The notes: generated by a model not told the origin, from the letters alone. 64,000 bases of DNA from Acidobacteria bacterium UBA2990 (GCA_002347025.1 DEAE01000016.1:72840-136839); one strand, 5' to 3'. Positions 55,417 through 64,000 are shown, counted from the first letter of the stretch. Numbers and translations are program-made.

Positions 55417-56397
55417 TCAGCCTACGTCTTGAGGAGGGATATTGGTGATCAGATATTCATCAACATAACCACGACCGGATCCATGAGCATTAATGGAACG
55501 CCTCGCTGAAACACGGTGAGCTCGCAACCCTGCGGAACGCGCCTGCAAGTTGTCCACATAGAGAGCCTTAACCTCAGGAGCGGTAGAATTACTCAACAAA
55601 ACGTGACAACCCCGACTGGCCAGCTTAATCACTACCTGCTGGAGCTCCCGCTGTTCAGCTGACGTGAACCCATCCGAAGTGTAGCTTCTAAAGGAGGTTG
55701 GACTCATGGGCGCATAGGGAGGATCGAAGTAAATAAAGTCACCTGGCACTGCCCTGCGGCACACAGCTTCGAATCGATCTTCACACACCTCGCTCTCAGA
55801 GCGCCGTAGCACAGACGAAACATGCCGCAGATTTTTCGCGTCACAGATCAAAGGCTTGTCATACTGTCCCAGCGGAACATTGAAGCCACCCATTTTGTTG
55901 AGCCGAAACAATCCATTAAAACCAGTCCGATTAAGATAGATCAACATGGCCGCAAGGCTTGGGGGGTAGCACTTGTCACCATGTCGCGCCCCCAACAAAC
56001 GGCGGCGAATCGGATTAAACCGTTGATCCCGAACGCGGTAGTAACAAGCACTTGGGTCAGTCCGATGAGCATCAGCGAGACGCCTAAGACTCCGAATGAC
56101 CCGCTCGGCATCATTCCGCACAGCCAGCCAACATCCAATCAAATCGGGGTTGTTGTCCATCAACACTACACCCCGCCCACTGAACCGCCCTCGTCGATAC
56201 AAATCAAAGAACAGCGCACCACTTCCCAGAAACGGTTCAAAATAGGCACCAAATTGAGGTGGATGAAAACGAGCGAGCTGAGCCAAGAGCTGCCGCTTCC
56301 CTCCAGCCCACTTAAGGAAGGGCCTGACCGAGGCTGATGTGGGCGTCGACGCTTGAGTCAAGCGCGGGTTCCGGCTCCGAGCCGGCATCGTCGTCAT
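55417..56397 (-). CDS. Dam-family DNA adenine N6-methyltransferase (orphan)
   Basis: A 326-residue enzyme of the D12 (Dam) class. The SAM motif FLKWAGGKRQLLAQL and FEPFLGSGALFFDL are at the N-terminal side, and the catalytic DPPYAPM is in the C-terminal third. The ATG at 56397 (MTTMPARSRN) is used; a longer frame adds 39 residues unlike the family. No restriction endonuclease gene is adjacent, so this looks solitary. The target site is unproven; GATC is usual for this class. Confidence 0.85.
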   Translation of the reverse strand: MTTMPARSRNPRLTQASTPTSASVRPFLKWAGGKRQLLAQLARFHPPQFGAYFEPFLGSGALFFDLYRRGRFSGRGVVLMDNNPDLIGCWLAVRNDAERVIRSLRRLADAHRTDPSACYYRVRDQRFNPIRRRLLGARHGDKCYPPSLAAMLIYLNRTGFNGLFRLNKMGGFNVPLGQYDKPLICDAKNLRHVSSVLRRSESEVCEDRFEAVCRRAVPGDFIYFDPPYAPMSPTSFRSYTSDGFTSAEQRELQQVVIKLASRGCHVLLSNSTAPEVKALYVDNLQARSAGLRAHRVSARRSINAHGSGRGYVDEYLITNIPPQDVG

Positions 56398-56566
56398 AAG
56401 ATCAGGGCACCGGAAGCTTAGAGCCCTCTGAAAATAGTAGCATGCTTGCAGAAACCGACTAGCAGGCAGCTGTTCTGGCACAATCCGCTTTCCTAAACTA
56501 AGTTGTCGCCCCACAAGCCCTTCGCATCTATCTCCCCCTCCACAGGACTTCTTTCCCTATAATTCC

Positions 56567-57727
56567 ATGGTGTCAATCACACTCGGTTCAGCAAAGCTTA
56601 GTGCTCGGGTCACCGGTCGACGGATCGGTCTCGTCGCCAATCCAGCCTCAGTAGACAATTCGCTGCACCATATCGGCGATATAGTCTCATCTACACCAGG
56701 CGTGACACTAGCCGCTCTATTCGGCCCCCAACACGGATTTCGGTCCGACGTCCAAGACAACATGATCGAGACCGACCACACCAATCACCCGACCCTCGGC
56801 ATACCCGTCTATTCACTCTACAGTGAAACCCGAGAACCAACACCCGATATGCTTGCTAATCTCGACGTCCTCGTTATCGACTTACAGGATGTAGGTACCC
56901 GCGTCTACACCTACATTCACACAATGACCAAATGCCTGAAGGCCTGTGGCTCACACAACATTCCTGTGATTATCTGTGACCGGCCCAACCCGATTGGTGG
57001 CGAAGCTGTGGAAGGCCCCATGCTGGAGCCGGGGTTCGAATCATTTGTAGGCCAATTTCCCATTCCACTCAGACACGGACTGACCATCGGTGAGCTAGCG
57101 ATCTTCTGCAACGAAACCTTCGAGCTTGGAGCCAACCTGGAAGTGTTGCAACTCGACGGATGGCGCCGAGGATTCTACCATGACAACACGGGGCTGCCCT
57201 GGGTGCTGCCTTCTCCTAATTTACCGACCCTCGACAGCAGTATTGTTTATCCCGGCATGGTTCTCTTTGAGGGAACCAATCTGTCCGAAGGTCGTGGAAC
57301 CACCAGACCATTTGAACTAGCTGGAGCTCCCTGGCTCAAAGCACACCAACTAGCCGGCTTGATGAACGACCTAGGTCTTCCTGGCGTGCTATTCCGCCCA
57401 GTGGAATTCCAACCAACCTTCCAAAAGCATGCTGGCCAAGCCTGTGGCGGGTGCCAGCTTCATGTAGTTGACCGAAGAGCCTTCAGACCGGTTGTAACAG
57501 CTGTGGCGCTTATACAGACATGTCGGCACCTGGCGCCAGAATTCTTTGAGTGGCGACAACCTCCATACGAATATGAAGACGTTCTTCCCCCAATAGACAT
57601 CTTGTCCGGCTCAGACCACCTCCGTCACAACATTGACGCTGAGGTGCCCTACGAAACAATCGCAGATGCTTGGACCACAGGACTCGATACCTTCCTACCA
57701 CTCCGAGAACACTTTCTGCTGTACTGA
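56567..57727 (+). CDS. DUF1343 exo-beta-N-acetylmuramidase (NamZ-like)
   Basis: A 386-residue DUF1343 protein. Members such as NamZ release N-acetylmuramic acid from the ends of peptidoglycan fragments. Family segments are GRRIGLVANPASV, LFGPQHGFRSDVQD, LVIDLQDVGTRVYTYIHTM, IICDRPNPIGG and FEGTNLSEGRGTTRPFE. No signal peptide is visible, unlike many exported relatives. TATAAT (56558-56563) lies immediately upstream of the start, with no clear -35 element. Confidence 0.88.
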   Translation: MVSITLGSAKLSARVTGRRIGLVANPASVDNSLHHIGDIVSSTPGVTLAALFGPQHGFRSDVQDNMIETDHTNHPTLGIPVYSLYSETREPTPDMLANLDVLVIDLQDVGTRVYTYIHTMTKCLKACGSHNIPVIICDRPNPIGGEAVEGPMLEPGFESFVGQFPIPLRHGLTIGELAIFCNETFELGANLEVLQLDGWRRGFYHDNTGLPWVLPSPNLPTLDSSIVYPGMVLFEGTNLSEGRGTTRPFELAGAPWLKAHQLAGLMNDLGLPGVLFRPVEFQPTFQKHAGQACGGCQLHVVDRRAFRPVVTAVALIQTCRHLAPEFFEWRQPPYEYEDVLPPIDILSGSDHLRHNIDAEVPYETIADAWTTGLDTFLPLREHFLLY

Positions 57728-57793
57728 CCGCTCTGGATTCGCACCCTAACCTGCTGTACCATCTGGGCCCTGACCCGCCAACAATTCATCTCT

Positions 57794-58321
57794 ATGACCC
57801 TCACACCGCTAAAGTTCGAACATAGAATCGAAATAACGGCAGCGCCGGATGCGGTGCTGGAAGCATTCTTCAACCCAGCGGCACTGGAAATCTGGTGGGA
57901 TACGGTTCGGTCGGTGACCACGCCTCGGCCTCTCGGAGTCTACGCCATCGAATGGCGTACAACCCCGTTCCGGGATGAATTGCTCGGAACACTCGGCGGG
58001 GTATTCTACGGCACCGTCATGGAGTTTCAACCAGGCCGTGAATTCTTCGTTGCCGAGGCGTATTGGCTACCGCCGCAGTCGAATCCATTCGGACCAATGG
58101 CACTTGAAGTAAGCTGTCAGGTCAAGGGTCCAGCGACCAGTCTCACCGTTTGCCAGAGCGGTTCAGACAGCAGCGATCGCTGGGAACGATATTACGGCCT
58201 CATCTCCAGCGGGTGGAAATCCTCGCTCGCCGCACTGAAGCAGTACTTAGAAGGTGAGCACCCCCACTCACCTCCCCAGACTAAAGGCCTCAGCATGACC
58301 GGCAAACAGCAAGACTTATAA
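57794..58321 (+). CDS. SRPBCC/AHSA1-like protein
   Basis: A 175-residue protein of the START/SRPBCC superfamily. The N-terminus HRIEITAAPDAVLEAFFNPA and the strand pattern are typical of AHSA1 (Aha1-like) domains, which bind hydrophobic ligands. The tail after about 160 is low in structure. It starts 66 bases after namZ-like and ends 29 bases before the FAD oxidase gene. Function is unknown. Confidence 0.72.
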   Translation: MTLTPLKFEHRIEITAAPDAVLEAFFNPAALEIWWDTVRSVTTPRPLGVYAIEWRTTPFRDELLGTLGGVFYGTVMEFQPGREFFVAEAYWLPPQSNPFGPMALEVSCQVKGPATSLTVCQSGSDSSDRWERYYGLISSGWKSSLAALKQYLEGEHPHSPPQTKGLSMTGKQQDL

Positions 58322-58350
58322 GAACCCTACCAGCAGACCCTCAGCATCAA

Positions 58351-59550
58351 ATGAACCTGCCATCAGAAACAGCCGGGACTATCGTCATCGTAGGTGGGGG
58401 TGTTATCGGGTCGAGCATCGCATATAACCTTCTCCAGGACGGCTATCTTGGCCGAGTTTTGGTTATCGAACGGGACCCAACCTATAAGCGCGCCTCATCA
58501 TTTCTTGCTATGGGTGGAATCCGTCAACAATTCAGCTCACCTGTCAACATAGAACTCGCGCAGTATTCCACACGGTTTTACCAAGTTTTCGACCGGCAGA
58601 TGCAAGTCCCCGGTCACACACCTGATGTGAACTTCCGTCAACGAGGTTATTTGTTTCTCGTTGATGAAGCTTCAGCAGATCGCTTCGAGGCCCGAGTCTC
58701 ACACCAACGTGCACTTGGTGCATCCGTCGAGCGTCTCAGCATCGACCAACTACATGTTCGGCTACCAGATGTACGTCTGGACGACATCGAGTTCGGAGTA
58801 TTCGGTCCCAAGGACGGTTACGGCGAACCGCGGGAAGTACTAGCGGGGTTCCGAGCAGCAGCCGCAGCAGTCGGTGCCAGCTATTTACGAGCTGAGGTCG
58901 TGGACCTCATTGTGCGACCTGGGCAAATCGACGGCGTAATTCTAAATAGTGGCGAACGGTTGTTCGCCGATGCCGTTGTCAACGCGGCTGGACCGTTCGC
59001 CCACAAGCTGGCAGCAATGGCTGGTATCGACTTACCAGTGCAACCGGTTCGGCAGCACCTTTTTCGTTGCGAGCTGCCTAGACGGTGGCCCTACAAATTT
59101 CCGATGGTCGTGGACCCAACCGGCGTCCACTGGAGACATGACGACAACCCGACCAGCAGCACAGGGGACTGCTTGATTGTCGCTCACACTCGCCTCGACG
59201 AACCGCCTGGCGAAACGTTCACGTGTGATTTGTCACGGTGGGAAGTCGACTTTCGCTTACCTCTCGTAGAGAGAGTTCCTAAACTCGAGCCAGTAAAGTT
59301 AATCGAGGGCTGGGCCGGCCTTTATGCTATGACCCCTGACCACAACCCTCTCCTCGGCCAGTCTTCAAAACTATCCAATTTTTTCTTGGCTAATGGCTTC
59401 AGCGGACATGGGCTGATGCTCGCCCCAGCTATAGGAAAGGTCTTATCAGAATTGATTCGAACCGGTCAGTCCGAGACAATTGACGTAACATGCTTGAACC
59501 CAGATCGTTTTGAGCACGGCAAACCAGTTCATGACGAAGCTATGATCTGA
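58351..59550 (+). CDS. FAD-dependent oxidoreductase of the DAO family
   Basis: A 399-residue protein with an N-terminal FAD motif, IVIVGGGVIGSSIAYNLL, and an early ASSFLAMGGIRQQF segment like those of sarcosine/amine oxidases and FoxRED1-like proteins. The C-terminal AGLYAMTPDHNPLLG and NGFSGHGLMLAPAIGK complete the FAD site. Such enzymes oxidise secondary amines or amino acids. The substrate is not evident; a gene for an amidase lies downstream. Confidence 0.85.
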   Translation: MNLPSETAGTIVIVGGGVIGSSIAYNLLQDGYLGRVLVIERDPTYKRASSFLAMGGIRQQFSSPVNIELAQYSTRFYQVFDRQMQVPGHTPDVNFRQRGYLFLVDEASADRFEARVSHQRALGASVERLSIDQLHVRLPDVRLDDIEFGVFGPKDGYGEPREVLAGFRAAAAAVGASYLRAEVVDLIVRPGQIDGVILNSGERLFADAVVNAAGPFAHKLAAMAGIDLPVQPVRQHLFRCELPRRWPYKFPMVVDPTGVHWRHDDNPTSSTGDCLIVAHTRLDEPPGETFTCDLSRWEVDFRLPLVERVPKLEPVKLIEGWAGLYAMTPDHNPLLGQSSKLSNFFLANGFSGHGLMLAPAIGKVLSELIRTGQSETIDVTCLNPDRFEHGKPVHDEAMI

Positions 59551-59580
59551 AAACAGGGACCTCATTCGTATAATCACCAA

Positions 59581-60231
59581 GTGGATATTGTCACCCCAGA
59601 AATCGAAGCGTATTTATCAACTCTAGTCACGAGATCTTCGCTACTCGAACGCGTGGCAGCCGAAGGAGCCAGGCTCGACCTTCCAATTATTGACAGTGCG
59701 GTCGGCCGCTTGCTTGAAACGATGGTCATGGCAACTAGTGCCCGTAACGTACTCGAAATCGGTACGGCCAATGGATACTCTGCGCTGTGGTTAGCCCAAT
59801 CGCTACCTGCTGACGGTCGACTGATTTCAATCGAACTAGATCGTTCCCGCGCACAGTTAGCGAGAGACCATTTCACAGAAGCCGGGCTTGAAAACCGCGC
59901 GAGTGTGATGGTTGGAGATTCGGCGTTACTGATTCACAAGATCGCAGGACCATTCGATCTAATCTTCAACGACGGGGACAAGCGACAATATCCCCAACTG
60001 CTTGACCGGTTGGTAAAACTACTGCGTCCAGGAGGAGTGTTAATCACTGACAACGTGCTCTGGGACGGAGAGGTAGTTCCTGGACTCGTTTCCCTGCCAA
60101 ACCGTTCAACGGAGGAGACCAAAGCGATTGCCACCTATAACCAACGGCTCGCGACAGATGCACGCCTCGTAACTAGCTTCTTGCCACTTCGTGACGGCGT
60201 CGCGATGTCAATCCGGAAGCCCAGTCGATGA
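59581..60231 (+). CDS. SAM-dependent O-methyltransferase (catechol/caffeoyl-CoA type)
   Basis: A 216-residue class I methyltransferase starting at a GTG. The SAM motif NVLEIGTANGYSALWLAQ and the metal-site IFNDGDKRQYPQLLD and GVLITDNVLWDGEV segments place it in the metal-dependent O-methyltransferase family 3. It lies 30 bases after the FAD oxidase and overlaps the next small gene by four bases (ATGA), so it belongs to one translational unit. The acceptor is unknown. Confidence 0.85.
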   Translation: MDIVTPEIEAYLSTLVTRSSLLERVAAEGARLDLPIIDSAVGRLLETMVMATSARNVLEIGTANGYSALWLAQSLPADGRLISIELDRSRAQLARDHFTEAGLENRASVMVGDSALLIHKIAGPFDLIFNDGDKRQYPQLLDRLVKLLRPGGVLITDNVLWDGEVVPGLVSLPNRSTEETKAIATYNQRLATDARLVTSFLPLRDGVAMSIRKPSR

Positions 60232-60452
60232 CGCGATCTCCGGACGAGTGGCTAACGGCTGCCCAAGCTGATGCCGATCGTCGAGGACTAACCCAGCTCA
60301 AGCCTCTACTCAGAGTTCTGGCCTCTGCCACAGAAACTCTGCGAAAAGCTCCTTGGAATTATGACGCACAGAGTTCCCAAATAACAGGCCACTCCATTAA
60401 AGGTTCTCGAAGCCAAGACGACAAGCTACCCCCGGCGAATAAGGAACCATGA
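60228..60452 (+). CDS. Small coupled protein before the amidase
   Basis: A 74-residue protein. Its ATG overlaps the methyltransferase stop by four bases, and its own stop overlaps the amidase ATG by four bases, strong evidence that it is translated. The N-terminal half (EWLTAAQADADRRGL, LLRVLASATETLRKAPWN) is predicted helical; the rest is polar and probably disordered. It recalls the small GatC/AtzG-type partners of amidases by size and position, but I cannot show homology. Confidence 0.6.
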   Translation: MTRSPDEWLTAAQADADRRGLTQLKPLLRVLASATETLRKAPWNYDAQSSQITGHSIKGSRSQDDKLPPANKEP

Positions 60453-61816
60453 TCAACTGGTGTGAACAGCCAATTTATCGATTAGCCCAAGCCATTGAGA
60501 AGAAGGTAGTCTCTGTTCGCGAGGTAATCGACTCTACCCTGTGCCGGATCGCAGCACACGACCGATCACTAAACGTTTATACGGCAGTCTTAGCCGACCG
60601 CGCTAGGTATGAGGCTGACAAAGCTGACCAATTAATCGCTACCGGACACTACCGTGGTCCCCTACACGGCGTGCCTATATCAATCAAAGACCTTATTGAC
60701 GTAGCCGGAGTCCCGACGACGTCCGCGTCGCGAGCTAGTAATCCCACAGCAGCGGAAAGGGATGCCACAGCGGTCGCCAGGCTCAGGACTGCCGGGGCAA
60801 TCATTATCGGAAAATGTAATCTTCATGAATTCGCCTTTGGTACTACCGGCGAAGATTCCTGCTTCGGTCCAACTCTCCACCCACTAGACAAAACCCGCTC
60901 ACCCGGAGGATCAAGCAGCGGGTCCGCAGTCTCGGTAGCAACCGGTATGGCATTCGGGTCAGTTGGAACAGACACTGGCGGATCTATCCGTATTCCGGCA
61001 GCCGCCTGCGGACTAGTTGGACTGAAACCGACTTTCGGTGAAATTTCGTGTGACGGAGTGACCCCACTTGCCCCAAGCCTCGACCATGTTGGCCCACTTG
61101 CCCGATGCGTTGAAGACGCTCGTCTCCTCTACGAGACGATGCGCAACACACCACCAGACCCCGAGAAAACAGCTTTGCCAACAAGGAGGATACTTGGGTG
61201 CCCCAAGCCCTTCTTCCTTGAGCAGCTCGACCGCGAGATACGCACTTCGTTCGAACATTCTTTGACCCGTCTACAGAGCACCGGCTGGATCATTCGAGAC
61301 ACCGCTGTGGATCACGCACTCTATTCGCCAGCGGTGTGTCTGCATCTGGTTCTTTCAGAGGCTGCTGCCACACACATGCGAGGACTCACCACGCGGGCGG
61401 ACCACTACACAGACGGTGTACGCTTGCGGCTTGAACTCGGTCGGTATGTAATGGGGGAAGACTATGCTCGAGCGCACCACGGTCGGCTCGTGTTAGGAGA
61501 GGCCATCGACGCCGCGCTGGATTCCTGCGACGCTCTAGTCCTACCAACGCTGCCCATTCCTGCCCCTCAGCTCGCTACTACAACGGTCAACATCGGCAAC
61601 CAACCTGAGCTACTACGCAGTGTAATGCTACGGCTGACCCAGCTTTTCAATGCGACCGGACATCCGGCGATCTCACTCCCATGCGGATTGACCACGGGAG
61701 GGCTTCCGTGCGGGCTGCAGCTAATTGGCCGCCTGAACAGAACTGACCATCTATTAAACGTGGCCGAAGCCATTGAAGTAGCCATAAATGACAGGCCAAG
61801 ACCTACGGCTCAATGA
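60449..61816 (+). CDS. Amidase (amidase-signature family)
   Basis: A 455-residue amidase-signature enzyme. The Ser-cisSer-Lys catalytic set is intact: K80 in PISIKDL, S155 in SPGGSSSGSA and S179 in DTGGSIRIP, the same spacing as in GatA. It could be a general amide hydrolase, a GatA relative or an AtzF/indoleacetamide-type enzyme; genomic neighbours with an oxidase and methyltransferase suggest small-molecule catabolism rather than tRNA amidation. It overlaps the small gene before it. Confidence 0.88.
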   Translation: MINWCEQPIYRLAQAIEKKVVSVREVIDSTLCRIAAHDRSLNVYTAVLADRARYEADKADQLIATGHYRGPLHGVPISIKDLIDVAGVPTTSASRASNPTAAERDATAVARLRTAGAIIIGKCNLHEFAFGTTGEDSCFGPTLHPLDKTRSPGGSSSGSAVSVATGMAFGSVGTDTGGSIRIPAAACGLVGLKPTFGEISCDGVTPLAPSLDHVGPLARCVEDARLLYETMRNTPPDPEKTALPTRRILGCPKPFFLEQLDREIRTSFEHSLTRLQSTGWIIRDTAVDHALYSPAVCLHLVLSEAAATHMRGLTTRADHYTDGVRLRLELGRYVMGEDYARAHHGRLVLGEAIDAALDSCDALVLPTLPIPAPQLATTTVNIGNQPELLRSVMLRLTQLFNATGHPAISLPCGLTTGGLPCGLQLIGRLNRTDHLLNVAEAIEVAINDRPRPTAQ

Positions 61817-61833
61817 GTTCAGCAACAAACTTG

Positions 61834-62289
61834 TCAAGCGGTCGCTATGTTCGCTTTCTGCCGTAACACCTTGTAGCCCGAGTCGTCTGAATCACCATCT
61901 TCCACCGGCAACCCCGCTGGGGCCCATCCCTCATCAACTATCTCGCCAGTAGCGGGGTTTCGGTAACCACCAAACCCACCCTTGACGTTAACTACCGTCT
62001 CATACCCAGCCTCAGCCAAAACCTGTGCTGCGCGTGACGAACGTCCACCGACCTGACAACCGACCAATAGCTTGGCATCGGTGGGGTAGTTAGCCTGCAT
62101 CACCACCAAGAACTCAGGATTCGGTTGCATCTGTTTAGTCTCGCTATTCAAGAGCAAGAGTGGTACGTTCTGTGCCCCTTTGGGGTGTCCGTTTTGATAC
62201 TCAGGCACCGACCGTACATCGACATAGGTATAGCCGTCTTCTACCTGTAACCTTTGCGCTTCTTGAACACCCACATGTTTTACGCTCAT
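61834..62289 (-). CDS. Rhodanese-domain protein
   Basis: A 151-residue single-domain rhodanese. The catalytic Cys is C78 in GCQVGGRSSRAA; the N-terminal VDVRSVPEYQNGHPKGAQNVP is the usual first motif. The ATG at 62289 is preferred since GGAGG lies seven bases ahead; the frame also has a GTG one codon earlier. It is convergent with the amidase gene. It probably transfers sulfane sulfur in the cytoplasm. Confidence 0.87.
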   Translation of the reverse strand: MSVKHVGVQEAQRLQVEDGYTYVDVRSVPEYQNGHPKGAQNVPLLLLNSETKQMQPNPEFLVVMQANYPTDAKLLVGCQVGGRSSRAAQVLAEAGYETVVNVKGGFGGYRNPATGEIVDEGWAPAGLPVEDGDSDDSGYKVLRQKANIATA

Positions 62290-62379
62290 CACAGTTCCTC
62301 CATCGCCATACTACACTGGGTCTTTTCACGCTGAATATGACGATAACTCAAGTCGGCATCTAATCTCCCGGAACTAACC

Positions 62380-63387
62380 ATGATCGCCAGATTCTTCCAT
62401 GCTTGGGAACATCGGTTGGTGGCCATCGATACCAACCGTATCATCAGGCCGTTCGAATGGGGCCTAGACTGGCTCAAAGCACCGGCTGATTCTGCCACTG
62501 CCCCGGCTAACTGGATCGAGCAATGGGCAACCACTGCCCTTTCAGACCCTACCTGGTTCGACCCAGGTCCCTGCGAAGGCTACACATTTAAGAATAGTCA
62601 ACTCGCGTTCCCGAGTGCGCTCGAGACGCCCCACCGTGAAAACAACACCGTACATGCACGGTATTTTCCGGCCAAGCAAGGCGGGCATGAACGACGTGCG
62701 ACACTCGTGCTCCCCCAATGGAATGCCGACTCAGGAGGCCATATCGGTTTGTGCCAACTACTCGCACGCCTCGGTATCAGCGCGTTACGGCTCAGTCTTC
62801 CATATCATGACAAGAGAATGCCGCCTGAACTCTCACGAGCTGACTTCATCGTCAGTTCTAACATCGGCCGCACATTGCAAGTAAACCGCCAGGCAGTTCT
62901 TGATGCTAGACGGGCCATTGCCTGGCTGGCTTCACGCGGCTATAACAAGATTGGTATCCTGGGCACGAGTCTGGGCTCTTGCCTAGCGGCACTAACCACC
63001 GCCCATGAACCGCTTATCAAAACAGCCGCCTTAAATCACATCTCCCCATATTTTGCTGACGTCGTTTGGGAAGGGCTCTCCACTGCGCATGTTCGCGCTG
63101 GCCTTGAAGGCAAGATAGCGCTCGATCTCCTGAGACGCCTATGGCTTCCGATCAGCCCATACCCCTACATTGAGAAGCTTCGCAATATACACGCTCTACT
63201 GGTCTACGCTCGCTACGACCTCTCATTTCCCGTTCGACTTTCTCGACAACTGATTACCGAATTCGAACGACTGGGAATCCGCCATCAGGTTACGGTACTG
63301 CCTTGTGGTCACTACACCACCGGTAAGGCTCCGTTTAGTTGGTTGGATGGCTACACCCTAGTACAGTTTCTGCGCCGCTATCTATAA
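62380..63387 (+). CDS. Alpha/beta hydrolase (Abhydrolase_18-like)
   Basis: A 335-residue alpha/beta hydrolase without a signal peptide. The nucleophile elbow is GILGTSLGS (Ser of GTSLG), and the C-terminal LPCGHYTTGKAPF supplies the His. A conserved-looking core ATLVLPQWNADSGGH and LRLSLPYHDKRMP resembles DUF2048/Abhydrolase_18 proteins. Substrate unknown. It is divergent from the rhodanese gene across 90 bases. Confidence 0.75.
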   Translation: MIARFFHAWEHRLVAIDTNRIIRPFEWGLDWLKAPADSATAPANWIEQWATTALSDPTWFDPGPCEGYTFKNSQLAFPSALETPHRENNTVHARYFPAKQGGHERRATLVLPQWNADSGGHIGLCQLLARLGISALRLSLPYHDKRMPPELSRADFIVSSNIGRTLQVNRQAVLDARRAIAWLASRGYNKIGILGTSLGSCLAALTTAHEPLIKTAALNHISPYFADVVWEGLSTAHVRAGLEGKIALDLLRRLWLPISPYPYIEKLRNIHALLVYARYDLSFPVRLSRQLITEFERLGIRHQVTVLPCGHYTTGKAPFSWLDGYTLVQFLRRYL

Positions 63388-63520
63388 GATGACAGATGAT
63401 TTTCGTCCGCTCTGGCCAAACCGAAAGTAAAACCTGTCCTTGGAAATACCACTTCAGCACTAAGGACAAGCTCACAGAATCCAAATCCCTGTTTGACCTG
63501 CTATTGAACAGCCTATTGGA

Positions 63521-64000
63521 CTAAGCCTCCACATACTGTGGGTCACCCAACCCCAGTGCCGCAAGGCCTTCCGCAAACTGACTAGCTGGACCAACAACAA
63601 CCACTACCGCACGGTCTACATGAAGGTACTCTGCTGCTGCCGCAGTGACCGCAGCCTCATCGACCGCCTCGATCTGTGGTACGAATTGATCGTAGTCATC
63701 AGCTGGGAGATCGTGTTGTACAAGTTGAACAACACCACGCGCAACCTGACCGACTGTCTCAAACCCTCGAGCGAACCCTCGTGTTAGAGCGGCGCACGCC
63801 AAATCCAACTCAGATACAGTGACGGGCCCATCCCCAGTGAACGACGCCATCTGGGTTAGCACTTCCTGCACAGACTCTACCGTCGCGTCAGCCTGCACGC
63901 TCCCTTGCATAGAAAATGGCCCTGGCCACCGTCGACAATCGAAGGAGGTACGCACACCGTAGGTGTACCCTTTTTCTTCGCGTAAAGTTCGATTGAGCCG
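63521..64000 (-). CDS. M16 family peptidase, C-terminal part (gene runs past window end)
   Basis: The last 159 codons of a gene that continues beyond 64000. The frame stays open to the edge and reads LNRTLREEKGYTYGVRTSF, a hallmark of the C-terminal lobe of insulinase/M16 zinc peptidases. The following GPFSMQGSVQADATVESVQ and YLHVDRAVVVVVGP are also typical. The zinc HxxEH motif lies in the missing part or in a partner protein, so activity cannot be judged. Confidence 0.85.
   Translation of the reverse strand, partial: RLNRTLREEKGYTYGVRTSFDCRRWPGPFSMQGSVQADATVESVQEVLTQMASFTGDGPVTVSELDLACAALTRGFARGFETVGQVARGVVQLVQHDLPADDYDQFVPQIEAVDEAAVTAAAAEYLHVDRAVVVVVGPASQFAEGLAALGLGDPQYVEA

Noticed and set aside
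63435..63478. Inverted pair TGTCCTT/AAGGACA between convergent genes
   Set aside because: The loop is 30 bases and no T run follows, so it does not meet the form of an intrinsic terminator.
1..64000. CRISPR arrays, insertion sequences, integrases and phage genes
   Set aside because: Looked for regularly spaced repeats, transposase motifs and attachment-site duplications; none was seen. The one methylase gene has no restriction partner.

Overview
The window is about 64 kb of chromosomal DNA from a Gram-negative bacterium. The mix of genes points to Acidobacteriota, probably a Vicinamibacteria-like lineage. It combines a full lipid A/Kdo/heptose gene run, DUF1501 and DUF1549/DUF1553 cytochrome proteins, several secreted quinoproteins, and secreted beta-propeller proteins with carboxypeptidase-type regulatory domains. 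This assignment is inference from gene content; no rRNA or other phylogenetic marker lies in the window, and Planctomycetota, Gemmatimonadota or another LPS-bearing phylum cannot be excluded.

Region 1 (1-7978, minus strand) starts with two tRNA genes, one cut by the window edge. A co-oriented envelope operon follows, in transcription order kdtA, lpxK, lpxL, waaF, hldA, hldC, waaC and an isoprenylcysteine-methyltransferase-like gene. Together they acylate and phosphorylate lipid A, add Kdo, make ADP-heptose and transfer heptose to the core. Region 2 (8061-11804, plus strand) is the glycolytic and secretion set gapA-pgk-tpiA-secG-tRNA-Leu. A secreted NHL propeller protein follows.

Region 3 (13291-31107, minus strand) is accessory. 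It has an unusual sugar-nucleotide-transferase/cupin fusion with an SDR; a DUF1501/DUF1553 pair beside a decayed second copy of the DUF1553 tail; a Tat-exported flavoprotein; a haem-bearing propeller protein; an uncharacterised secreted protein; a GT-B-like protein with a polybasic tail; and a YfhO-like membrane protein. Five non-coding gaps of 310-504 bases occur here.

Region 4 (31472-44571) holds three quinoproteins (two PQQ alcohol/sugar-dehydrogenase-like proteins, one fused to cytochrome c, and one soluble sugar-dehydrogenase-like protein). It also holds a three-gene MMPL/LolA-like/beta-barrel export cassette, a metallo-beta-lactamase-fold hydrolase behind a good sigma70-type promoter, and a class-A-beta-lactamase-like serine hydrolase. 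No PQQ biosynthesis gene is present in the window.

Region 5 (44832-64000) holds a two-domain FKBP lipoprotein and an M1 aminopeptidase. A minus-strand CoA-linked acid catabolism cluster follows (acyl-CoA dehydrogenase, class III CoA-transferase, MaoC hydratase, amidohydrolase, MmgE/PrpD, CitE-type lyase), headed by an orphan Dam-like methylase. The plus strand then carries a NamZ-like muramidase and a compact run of SRPBCC protein, FAD oxidase, O-methyltransferase, small protein and amidase. A rhodanese, an alpha/beta hydrolase and the C-terminal end of an M16 peptidase close the window. I saw no CRISPR array, transposase, integrase, phage gene or recognised defence island.
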